Positions 35,301 through 47,000 of a DNA stretch of 64,000 nucleotides are shown here, piece by piece; the first letter of the stretch is position 1; each line of letters starts with the position of its first letter. The notes below the pieces were generated by a model that saw only the letters and a list, made by a program, of their open reading frames with translations, made no database searches and was not told where the DNA came from. This DNA comes from Antedon mediterranea. Lineage: Eukaryota > Echinodermata > Crinoidea > Comatulida > Antedonidae. Both the position numbers and the translations under genes were made by a program. Where the stretch lies: the NCBI RefSeq assembly GCF_964355755.1, contig NC_092677.1, forward strand, positions 2,671,001 to 2,735,000. Reading direction: 5' to 3'.

Positions 35301-38300
35301 TCAGATCCAAGTTATGACAAGCTTAGTGTATAGGGTTAGACAGCTCAGATCCAAGTTATGACAAGCTTAGTGTATAGGGTTAGACAGCTCAGATCCAAGT
35401 TATGACAAGCTTAGTGTATAGGGTTAGACAGCTCAGATCCAAGTTATGACAAGCTTAGTGTATAGGGTTAGGCAACAATCCCAAGAAATTTACATTAATG
35501 TTATATTTTGTCTGCTCTTAACTTTCTAGGGACATCTTGGTAAACTACACGATGAGATCACAAAAACACTTGAAAAGATTGGCAGTCGAGAGAAATACAT
35601 CAACAACCAGCTGGAGCATCTCTTACAGGAGTTTAGGGCTATGCAAGACAGTTTGGCAGAGGTAAAGTAATGTTTAAATGATGCAGGAAAGGTCAGAGGA
35701 CAATGGTCGGATTAAAATTTACTTTACTCACCTTGCTCACTGAAAAAAAAAATATAGGATTTTTTTTATTGTTGACAGGCAAAAGAGCAATATAGGCAAG
35801 CCAGTGGTGGTGTAACAGAACGGACGAAGATTCTGGCCGAGATATCGGAAGAATTGGATAAAATTAAAGTAGAAATGGAGGAAAAAGGATCAAGCATGAC
35901 TGATGGATGTGAGTAATCATCAAAATATGGTAGTGATATGCCCAAATATGGTAGTGATATGCCTAAATATGGTAGTTACATGCTTAAATATGATAGTGAT
36001 ATGCTTAAATATGGTAATGATATGCCCAAATATTAGTAGTGATATGACATCATCATGTCCATATATATGGGCACATCACATTTTTTTGTCACATAATGTT
36101 TGATAGTGTAGACAGAGCTTTAAACAAACAGAAAAGACAAACGTCTAACATATAAATAAAACATGTGATCGGAAATCGCTTGCATGCGTCCAAAATGAGC
36201 TCTGTTTAATGTCGTATTTTTTAACTGTAAAAGCTTTAAGCGATTAAGTGATTTCTAGCGTTGAACGTTAGAGTTGAAACTCCTGTTTTCTTTCTCGACG
36301 TCGTCGTAACGCGCAAAAATAAATAGAGGACTCCCCTGCCTCTAGCAGTAGGCTCACAGTGTAGGAGACGTGGGCCTAGGCATACTAATATCTCTATACT
36401 GATGGTTCTTCGTTCTCAGTAGGCCGATCCTAGTCCAAATAGTATTTTGGACTAGGCTGAAGACTTTGACCTATGCAAAGTGGCGCTGTGCAACACGGCG
36501 ACACAGCTCGTCTCATTGTCTCACTATTGTTACTCATTTTTTGACGTTATTTTCGTATATTTGGACTGTATTGTATTGTGGACGAAGTCATTTGATTTAT
36601 ACATTATGTTGTATGTGAAAGTTTTGAAATTTCTGTATTTTTTGCTGATATTTTGGCTGTTCTTACTGTGTGGATTGAGTAAGCCGGGCGGTGGAATTGC
36701 GTACACGTCATCTGATTTGCATTCCATGGGCGAGAGGTCGACCTCACCGCTACTGGCACACGTTGAATTACCATCTGAGATACAACGTCGCAGGCTTCGG
36801 AAAAGGGGCAAGGCTGGTGGGGTCAGAAAGCGACTACAACGAAGGAAATGAAAGCCTTTTATACCATCTTTAATATTTGGAAATGTAAGATCTTTGAATA
36901 ACAAAGTCGATTTACTCAGAGCAAACGTCGAACACTTCAGCGATTTTAGGAATGCCAGCTTACTTGCATTCACGGAAACCCACCTGAGCGATAAGCATAG
37001 CGATCAACATATTCAAGTAGTTGGCTTTAAATCTGTTCGTGGGGATCGTACAGCCGAAGCGAACAAAGATGGCGGTGGTGGTCTTTGCCTCTACATTAAT
37101 GAGAAATACTGTCATCCAAATAACTTTACGCTTAAGCTTCATAAATGTTCGCCACACTCGGAAGTGCTGGTTGTTGGTATTCGCCCCTACTATCTTCCGA
37201 GAGAGTTCTCGCATGTTATCAATGTTATGGTATACATACCTAACAAAAAGCTTGAAAAGCCTGCTATAAATGAGATCGCAGAAATTATCGAAGGTATTGA
37301 GTGTAGTCACCCTGAGGCGCTTGTAATTATCAATGGCGATTTCAACAGATGCAAGCTCAAGAAAACAACGGCCACTTATTATCAGCATGTTACATGTAAA
37401 ACGAGGGACAACGCGATTCTTGATTTATGCTACTCTAGTGTGAAGGATGCCTATATTTCGACCCCACTACCGAACTTGGGCAAATCTGATCATAATTTGA
37501 TTTTACTCAGTCCTAAATATCGCCCGTTAAATAAGACATGCCAACCAAAAATTATTAATGTACGTAAATGGTCTCCTGAAGCCGAGGAAGCCCTGATAGC
37601 GGAATTTGAATCTACCGATTGGGATATTTTTACGGAGGATGAAGATTTGAATAGTATTACTTATGCAGTGAGCTCGTACATAAACTTTTGTATTGATAAA
37701 TGCGTTCCAGTTAAAAAAGTGAAAATCTACCCTAACAACAAGCCATGGATCACGAAAGGCGTTAAATTACTGTTGTGTGAGAAACGTAAAGCCTTTAAGA
37801 TGGGCGACTCTAATCGTATGAAAATATTGACTAGAGAGATTAAATCTGAAATAATGAAACAGAAGAACATTTATAGGAAAAAAGTTGAACATAACTTCAG
37901 GTCTAATAATATGAAACAAGTTTGGCAGGGTATGAAACTTATGAGTGGTTACACAAACGGTGGTAATACACCCACCTCGATTCCGAATGTTACTGTGCAA
38001 TATGTTAATGAGTTAAATGAATTTTATAACCGTTTTAATGTTCATGATTTTAAAAAAGAAAGAGAGGCTCTATTTAGCTTGTGTCGGGTGACTGAAGATG
38101 ATCCCAAATTTAGTATAAGCATTTCTGATGTACATAACGAATTCATGAAACTCAATTCATCGAAGGCTGCTGGGCCGGATAGAATCCCACCACGAGTACT
38201 TAAGGTCTGCTCTCCTCACCTTGATGGTATATTTACATTTATTTTCAATATGTGTCTTTCTTATCATGCGTTCCCGGATATTTGGAAACTTTCATGCATA

Positions 38301-39635
38301 ATACCGGTACCTAAGAAACCTAAGATTAACAGCATGAATGATTTGAGACCCGTTGCACTCACGTCTGTCGCGATGAAAATATTGGAACGTATTATTTTAA
38401 AAATTATGCAACCTTATGCTGAAAAAGTGTTAGACCCGTTGCAATTTGCTTACCGATCACTCCGTAGTACCAGTGATGCGATTTATTTTAAATTACATAA
38501 ATTGTATTCACATCTAGATAATGTAAAGAAAGGCCACTCGGCACGTATTATGTATTTTGATTTTCAATCTGCGTTTAATACCATACAACCCCATATCTTA
38601 GCAGACAAAATGTTGAATATGGAGTTTCCCCGTCCGATTGTTCGTTTAGTTTTAAATTTCATTTGTGATAGAAAACAATTTGTTAATATTAATGGTGTTA
38701 CGAAATCGTAACCTCTGACACCGGTGTTCCTCAGGGTACTGTCAACGCACCTAAATTATATTCCTTGTATACGGCGGATTACAGATCTTTAAATGATGAG
38801 CTTTGCCCCGTTGTTAAATTCGCTGATGACACTAGTACTATTGGTCTCATAGTTTCAAACAATGATGAAAATTATCGTAGCGAAATACAAAGATTTGTTA
38901 AATTTTGTGACGATAATTATCTCCAAATAAATGCATCAAAAACAAAGGAGATGATCATTGATTTTAGGACTAAACATAAATTTAATTTTCAACCAATCAC
39001 TATCAAAGGTAAAGAAATTGAAATTGTTGACCAGTACAAGTATCTAGGAATTGTTTTCAATGATAAACTGAGTTGGGGAGACCATATAGACTTCATCAGC
39101 AAAAAATTAAGTCCCAGAATGTATTGTATGAGAACTTTATTTAAATTTAACTCCTGTGATTTGATGTTACTTTCGTTCTATAGATCCGTTATATGTAGTG
39201 TTTGGACGTATTGCCTCTCCTGTTGGGCTGGTAATGTTACCGGAGGGAATAAAGGACGCCTTGAAACTTTCATCCGTTGGGCTGGTAAAATGATTGGTCT
39301 GGAACTGCCTTCCTTTACCGATGTGCACCTAGAACACCTCCAGAAAGATTTCGAACGCATTGAGTCGGATGCCTCTCATCCTCTCCACAAAGTGATCATA
39401 GACCAACTTAATCCAAGTGGTAGATTGAGGCTCCTCAGTGTGAAAACAAATCGATTTGCTAAATCCTTTATTCCCTCCGGTATCATCCAGTACAACAGGA
39501 AGTCAAGAAGATAATTTTATATTGTAATTTTTTAGATGTTTTTATATGAATGGTTTTATGCTATATTTGTTTTTATAGTGTTTTCTTTGTTTTTATGACG
39601 AGCAATGAATTTCCTTTTTGAGGATCAATAAAAGT

Positions 39636-39666
<31 letters not shown>

Positions 39667-40360
39667 CCTAATATCCACGCGCCTACTTTCCGGAACATCA
39701 TTTTATAGTAATTTGGTAAGGCTAGGCCTAGCTTTGACCGTGCCGCGATGCAACAAAAATAAAACGTAATCAGCAGAATTTGCCATCAATTATGTGACGT
39801 CATGTGCTGTATCGCCATGATGATTGGTCAGTTTTTACGTTTTAGCGTTGCGATATCGCTAGAGTTGAACTGGATTCAACTCTTGCGATTGTCAACGATT
39901 GCGACTTGTAGCGTCGATTACCGTCGATTATTACACCTTTTCCTGTAAATCGCCGACATTTTGTATCGTCATCGTTAGTTAAAAAAGTCCCTTTTCCTGT
40001 AAATCGTTAACATTTCTATGTTTACGTTGAAGATCGCCGATTTTTGTTAACGATAGCGTCGAATAACGTCGACAGGAAAACAGGCTTTACTTTAAATTGA
40101 ATTGTGTCAAATCTGATATACATTCTATCATGTTATATATAAATTCATTTCTTTGATATTATTCTTTTTTCTCAGCCCCACTTGTAAAGATAAAGCAAGC
40201 ATTGCAGCGACTCAAGAACGAAATTCTACAAATGGATATCCGGATAGGAACGGTGGAACACACGTTATTAGCAGGCAAACTTAAGGATAAATCAAATCTA
40301 CAAAAAGACATGAACAAAACATTAACAACGTCACAATATGATGACTACAAGCAGTACTGA
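32351..40360 (+). CDS. IFT57: IFT57, intraflagellar transport complex B subunit (complete, nine exons)
   Basis: IFT57 is a peripheral subunit of the IFT-B complex that carries cargo along the ciliary axoneme. Exons: 32351-32502, 32810-32918, 33610-33782, 33879-33972, 34326-34403, 34825-35019, 35530-35661, 35779-35908, 40176-40360 (TGA). All borders are AG/GT and all phases fit, giving 415 residues against 429 in human. Recognisable blocks: FVVMEDLLDKLKLLNYEE, RHYFAIATNPGEQFF, YDDPNATISSILDELR, DFPPSKLKQGCGEHC, an acidic linker (about 150-195), STTNADEWKLEVERVMPSLK, IRTDNKDWRTHVDQMHQHR, LEKIGSREKYINNQLEHLL, GGVTERTKILAEI, EMEEKGSSMTDG and MDIRIGTVEHTLL. The N-terminal part is the CH-like domain and residues about 230-400 are coiled coil. 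Introns carry minisatellites, and the last one (4.3 kb) holds a family A copy and a Rex1-like retrotransposon. Confidence 0.97.
33988..34235. repeat. About 60-bp tandem repeat, four copies, in IFT57 intron 4
   Basis: The unit has TGCCATCTCACCTTCTCCTA, AAGGCATTACAGGTCAAAT and GAAGAACAATACTGTCTC. It begins about 15 bp after the exon 4 donor. The exon itself is not copied. Confidence 0.85.
35040..35475. repeat. 44-bp minisatellite in IFT57 intron 6
   Basis: About ten copies of a unit with AGTTATGACAAGCTTAGTGT, ATAGGGTTAGACACCTCAGA and TCCA. The last five copies have ACAGCTC in place of ACACCTC. The array starts within about 20 bp of the exon 6 donor and ends about 55 bp before exon 7. Confidence 0.9.
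35923..36122. mobile_element. Family A element A8 with expanded internal words
   Basis: The right end is standard (CACATAATGTTTGATAGTGT then AGACAGAGCTTT). The left part consists of about seven copies of an 18-20-bp word, ATATGGTAGTGATATGCCCA, which occurs once or twice in other copies. The left terminal repeat is missing. It starts 14 bp after the IFT57 exon 8 donor. Confidence 0.75.
36480..39665 (+). pseudogene. Rex1-like (CR1 group) non-LTR retrotransposon, nearly full coding region
   Basis: An endonuclease/reverse-transcriptase protein is spread over one frame (36480-38711) and, after a frame change, 38712-39514. The N-terminal part ends in a basic RKRGKAGGVRKRLQRRK motif and is cut off by a single TGA at 36849-36851. 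The endonuclease region follows, with FTETHLSD, GGGGLCLYINE, INGDFNRC and LGKSDHNLILL. The reverse transcriptase has SSKAAGPDRIPPRVLK, PVALTSVAMKILERI, FDFQSAFNTI, then past the frame change GVPQGT, FADDTS and KTKEMIIDFR. The 3' end has AATAAA and a TTATC repeat tail (about 39626-39663). One stop and one frameshift make this copy inactive, but the rest is intact, so it is young. It is in the same direction as its host gene IFT57 (intron 8). The sequence on either side (36180-36480 and 39670-40170) is intronic, with hairpin-prone GTCGA/GCGTCG words near 39830-40080. Confidence 0.88.
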
Positions 40361-41095
40361 GAAGAAGTCAATTATGAAATATGAACTATAGATAATACGG
40401 AGAAAAAGTCAATATCATAATGACACATTCTGCATTCTGATGTTGGCTGAAAGTACCTCTAAAAAAAAACACTGTACTATGCCAAAAAAACGAAACTGTA
40501 TTAACACCTCTGTTTGGACTTGTTGGGGTACATGTCATATTAAAGTGGACACCCTTGTTAGGGTAAAAATATCCTTTAATAATAATAATACTTTCTTTTT
40601 TATCAAACTTTGTTTATTGAAATTTAAAAAAATAGATACAAATAAATTATATAAAAATATTAAATTAAAAAGACACCCATGTACAAGTATTAACTTGTTG
40701 TAGATGTGTATATTAATAGAATAGTATTAAAGAATTGAAATTTCATATAAGTTAATTGTGCATTAAATTTACATACTGTAATACTGTACATAATTAATAC
40801 ACCTTGATGTGGTATTTTCTGTTGACGTATTTCAGCGCTTTTAAACATAGATAATATGTCGATAAATTTAATAAATTTGTTGTAAAATTTTATAGCATGT
40901 TCGTATTTTTTTGTTTAACTTGAAAATAAAATACAATGGAAGTATGATACTGACGCGTTTGATAATTGACAAACGCATGTTGACGTACTACCGCCATTGA
41001 GAGAAAAAAACTAGAGTGCAGACATACTGTCGCCGCGCGCGGGGATAGAGAAGGGTTTTTAGGTCTAAAATCTGGTTTGGCTTTAGGTGATAGTC
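40361..41095. other. IFT57-TTC12 intergenic region
   Basis: 735 bp separate the IFT57 stop from the TTC12 start codon. AATAAA occurs at about 40642 and 40925 and could end the IFT57 transcript. A GC-rich patch (TCGCCGCGCGCGGGG, about 41030-41044) about 50-65 bp before the TTC12 start is a likely promoter or 5' UTR. I looked for an RFX X-box (GTTNCC-type palindrome) by eye and found no convincing one. Confidence 0.5.
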
Positions 41096-44000
41096 ATGAT
41101 GGATCCATTCCAAAATAAGGAAGGCGATCCAGAACTTGTTGATTTTCTTTCAAAAGTTGATGAAATTGGTTAGTAAAAACATGGAGTAACTTATTCTTTA
41201 CTCCACCATGGTAAAAATTGTAAGGGATCAGGTGCCGTTTTCGGCCACCTCGACTTATATGGACTATACCATTATTATGGTAGGGGTGTGGTGTGTATTA
41301 TGTTTTATGTATAGAAGGGTGTCTATTGAATGGGAAGACAATACAATTGTTCTGTTATGTAACATACAGTACAAACTACTGTACAAGAAACAATACAGAA
41401 CATCAAAAACTAGCAAGCATGCACTTTTTAATAAGGCATGTTATTACTGTATTAGGCACTGTGTTACGCAATGCCAAGATTTTGTAACAATATTACTATA
41501 TTAACTAGGCCTATGTATAACTTACTTACTAATACTATAATAAAAACTAACCTAAACACTATAGTATAATCAAAATTAAAACATATTAAATACTATGTTA
41601 TGCCTCTCTTGATTTCAACACATTACATTTTAGTACAATCGGATTCGAAATTAGAAAATCTTAAATACTAAGTAGATAGGTAGATAAATCATATTTTTTA
41701 TTTGCAAGGGATAAATCTCAACATCATGGATTTGAACCTGGTATCGGTAGACGAACATAATTGAAGATTCATTGACATAATTATATGTTTTTTGTTTGTT
41801 TTACCTCACCAGATACATTTACATTTAATTCTAAGTGTAAAACGAATTAGATACAGAAACACAATTCATATTCATTGACATAATTATATGTTTATTTGTT
41901 TTACTGATTACTGATACATTTACATTTAATGTTAAATGTAAATAAATGAAACGAATGTAGATACAGAAACAAAATGGTAACAGATTCATTAACGTAATTA
42001 TATGTATGTTTTCTTTAGGCCTACTGATCACCTGATACATTTACTTTTAATGTTAAATGTAAATAAATGAAACGATTGTAGATACAGAAACAAAATGGTA
42101 ACAGATTCATTGACGATATATATATTATGTATTTTTGTTTTATACGACGACTCGGCTATAGTTGGATACGATTATTCTCTGTACCTTTCTGAGATTATTC
42201 GATTTACCGATTATGGCAACAATTTTCTTGAAATAAACATAAATAAACGAAAGAAATAAGAATTGATTTTCGAAAACATTGGTCTGACAGTATACATTAC
42301 TTAAAGGAAAGGAGGCAGAGATTGTTAACAATTATAAGTATCTGGGAGTAGTGTTTGATTAAAGCTTAAATAGGTGGACATGTTGATCATATAGTTAAGA
42401 AGTTAAATACAAGGCTGACTGCTTGAGGAAACTCAATTCTTTGGGGTAAAGCAGGATATTTGTACTATAGAATGTTTTACTAATCAGTGATGTTCTATTT
42501 GGGGATATTGTATGTTGGGCTGAGAATATTTAGTAAGTGAATGTGGGGATCACCAAATTGAGAAGGTGCTGGGAGCGGGGAAAGTATAAATTGGCTTGTC
42601 TATGCAATTGCTTGACTCGTTCTACAGCGAACAGCTTGCCGATGTATTCCATGCTATATTGGAAGACATGAATCATCCTCTTCATTGCGACATTATCAGC
42701 TCCGTTTTGCATTCGTTATTGTAACGTTTTGATGCAAAAGTTGTTCAATTAGAACATGTAGGCCTATTTCTACACAGAACGTTTAAATACGTGAAATGTT
42801 CTGTGTTTTCTGGGAACAAAATGGTACAGATTCATTGACATAATTTTAATGTTTATTTGTTTTACTGATTACCTAATAATCAGTATGTGATAGATCTTAT
42901 TAAATGTACTACTGTCATCTTTGTTAAATATACTACTGTGTTATCGTTAGATAAATTATATTTTTTATTTGTAACTGGAATAAAAACTAATTTCTTTATA
43001 GGCCTATACTTTCTGTATCCGTAAAAAGTATTCAATATCCACCTTAGGGAATCCACCTAATATCCATTTTAGGGAATGATACCTAAAATTTATATAGAAA
43101 TAAAGAGCCATAATATACTGTATTAACTTGAAAGCTAAAATTGATTCTACAGCGTGTAGGGCGTAGTTGTTTTCCCTTTGTTGCTGAAACATAATGCACT
43201 AAACAAAAGAACAAAAGCAGCAGTATTTTAACACATTAGCACACTCAAATAATAAATGGGACACCCCTATTTTCCCATCTTTTTATAATGGTATAGTCCA
43301 TACAAGTCGAGGTGGCCGAAAACGGCACCGGATCAGGTGCCGTTTTCGGCCACCTCGACTTATATGGACTATACCATTATTATGGTAGGGGTGTGGTGTG
43401 TATTATGTTTTATGTATAGAAGGGTGTCTATTGAATGGGAAGACAATACAATTGTTCTGTTATGTAACATACAGTACAAACTACTGTACAAGAAACAATA
43501 CAGAACATCAAAAACTAGCAAGCATGCACTTTTTAATAAGGCATGTTATTACTGTATTAGGCACTGTGTTACGCAATGCCAAGATTTTGTAACAATATTA
43601 CTATATTAACTAGGCCTATGTATAACTTACTTACTAATACTATAATAAAAACTAACCTAAACACTATAGTATAATCAAAATTAAAACATATTAAATACTA
43701 TGTTATGCCTCTCTTGATTTCAACACATTACATTTTAGTACAATCGGATTCGAAATTAGAAAATCTTAAATACTAAGTAGATAGGTAGATAAATCATATT
43801 TTTTATTTGCAAGGGATAAATCTCAACATCATGGATTTGAACCTGGTATCGGTAGACGAACATAATTGAAGATTCATTGACATAATTATATGTTTTTTGT
43901 TTGTTTTACCTCACCAGATACATTTACATTTAATTCTAAGTGTAAAACGAATTAGATACAGAAACACAATTCATATTCATTGACATAATTATATGTTTAT

Positions 44001-47000
44001 TTGTTTTACTGATTACTGATACATTTACATTTAATGTTAAATGTAAATAAATGAAACGAATGTAGATACAGAAACAAAATGGTAACAGATTCATTAACGT
44101 AATTATATGTATGTTTTCTTTAGGCCTACTGATCACCTGATACATTTACTTTTAATGTTAAATGTAAATAAATGAAACGATTGTAGATACAGAAACAAAA
44201 TGGTAACAGATTCATTGACGATATATATATTATGTATTTTTGTTTTATACGACGACTCGGCTATAGTTGGATACGATTATTCTCTGTACCTTTCTGAGAT
44301 TATTCGATTTACCGATTATGGCAACAATTTTCTTGAAATAAACATAAATAAACGAAAGAAATAAGAATTGATTTTCGAAAACATTGGTCTGACAGTATAC
44401 ATTACTTAAAGGAAAGGAGGCAGAGATTGTTAACAATTATAAGTATCTGGGAGTAGTGTTTGATTAAAGCTTAAATAGGTGGACATGTTGATCATATAGT
44501 TAAGAAGTTAAATACAAGGCTGACTGCTTGAGGAAACTCAATTCTTTGGGGTAAAGCAGGATATTTGTACTATAGAATGTTTTACTAATCAGTGATGTTC
44601 TATTTGGGGATATTGTATGTTGGGCTGAGAATATTTAGTAAGTGAATGTGGGGATCACCAAATTGAGAAGGTGCTGGGAGCGGGGAAAGTATAAATTGGC
44701 TTGTCTATGCAATTGCTTGACTCGTTCTACAGCGAACAGCTTGCCGATGTATTCCATGCTATATTGGAAGACATGAATCATCCTCTTCATTGCGACATTA
44801 TCAGCTCCGTTTTGCATTCGTTATTGTAACGTTTTGATGCAAAAGTTGTTCAATTAGAACATGTAGGCCTATTTCTACACAGAACGTTTAAATACGTGAA
44901 ATGTTCTGTGTTTTCTGGGAACAAAATGGTACAGATTCATTGACATAATTTTAATGTTTATTTGTTTTACTGATTACCTAATAATCAGTATGTGATAGAT
45001 CTTATTAAATGTACTACTGTCATCTTTGTTAAATATACTACTGTGTTATCGTTAGATAAATTATATTTTTTATTTGTAACTGGAATAAAAACTAATTTCT
45101 TTATAGGCCTATACTTTCTGTATCCGTAAAAAGTATTCAATATCCACCTTAGGGAATCCACCTAATATCCATTTTAGGGAATGATACCTAAAATTTATAT
45201 AGAAATAAAGAGCCATAATATACTGTATTAACTTGAAAGCTAAAATTGATTCTACAGCGTGTAGGGCGTAGTTGTTTTCCCTTTGTTGCTGAAACATAAT
45301 GCACTAAACAAAAGAACAAAAGCAGCAGTATTTTAACACATTAGCACACTCAAATAATAAATGGGACACCCCTATTTTCCCATCTTTTTATAATGGTATA
45401 GTCCATACAAGTCGAGGTGGCCGAAAACGGCACCTGATCCATTGTAAAATAAAGCCTGGTCTGCTAGGCCTATCTAGGCCTAGTAGGGCCTAGCTAGCAG
45501 GTATTATTAGTAGTAGGCCTGCCTAGCCTAGCTAGGCCTAATTGTGTGTTGGACCTAGCCTAGTCTAGTAGAGAGGCTGTGCTTGCTTGGCTAGCTAGCT
45601 AGGACTGGCCTAGTAATAGGAGGCTAGGTGCGAAAGTGCAATGTTTGTAGCGCCTTGTTATCATGTTATATAAAAGAAGTAGGCCTAGCCCTCCCTAGCT
45701 AGGCCTATATATAATATTTCACTTTGGTTGCTTTGCACATTATATTATTATTATTATGTATTGTAGATAAAATAGTTAAAGGATTGAATACAGAAGATGA
45801 CAGTGAACAGAAAAAGGCATTATCAAAAGCAGACAAGATGATTAAAGAGACCAGTAGTAAAATCAACAAGACAATCATTAACAAGACAATCATTAACAAG
45901 ACATCAGCAAACGGCATGGTTAGTTTTATGGTTACTTTTGGTACCGTGTTGTTGGTTGTGGCTTGCCATATAAATGAATAGATATTATTATAACACTATT
46001 TTTGTATCTTTGTTCTTTCAGGACGTAGGTGGGCTTCCACAGGGAATGACACAAGGTATAGCTTGAAATTAAAACACTAGGCTATTGGTCACTCAGGTGT
46101 TAATTTACAAAAATAATTGGTTGTTGTTTATGAATTAAGTTTCTAAACTATTTCTTCTATGTTGTAAATATGCACTAAATAATTGAATGTTTGAACCTTT
46201 ATTTCAGATGCTTTCATGGCATCAGTAGAAGCTGACGCAAGGGAGCGTGCTCAGAGACGTAAAGTTAAAACAAAACGAGCAACCGAGTGGAAAGAAAAAG
46301 GAAATCAGGAATTTAAGGCTGGAAAGTTTGAGAAAGCTGTTGAATATTATACTGAAGGACTTGAATGCCTCAAAGATATGGTAGTCCTTTACACAAATAG
46401 AGCTCAGGTATTTAAACTTATTTCAAAATGGGGATCTTTACATGATTGTAACCCACAATTCTTAAAATGTTGTCACTTGCTCTTAAATTATTGTCATAAA
46501 TTCTTAGAAAGTTGTCAATTATAATTAAATTATTTTCACCAATTCTTAGAATGTTGTCACTCTTAAATTATTGTCACCAATTCCCAAAATCTTGTCACTT
46601 ACTTTTAAATTATTGTCACCAATTCTTAGTAATGTTGTCAACTGTTAAATTACTGTCACCAATTCAACTTACAGTACACTTTAAGTTGTTGCTGACACTG
46701 TAATTTTTATTGAGTTTTTTGGTTACGTTACAGGCATTTAACAAACTAGCTCAATACAATGATGCCATAAAGGACTGTGACACAGCTTTGATCATTGATG
46801 ATAAAAACACAAAAGCTCACATTCAGAAAGGCAATGCTTACCTTGGTCTGTTACAGTATACAAAAGCAATAGAAACATATCAAGAAATATTGAAAATTAA
46901 CCCAAAACAAGAAAAAATAATAAATGGTAAGTAAACAAGTTAAAACAACAATGTGGTCTGCTGTCACAAAGTATATTCATAATTTGTTTTTATTACAAAA

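Noticed and set aside
40361-41095. RFX X-box between IFT57 and TTC12
   Set aside because: Only weak partial matches by eye; not enough to annotate a regulatory site.
41208-41504. 98-codon ORF repeated at 43337
   Set aside because: Lies in the TIR element and is copied with it; it shows no transposase or other motif.
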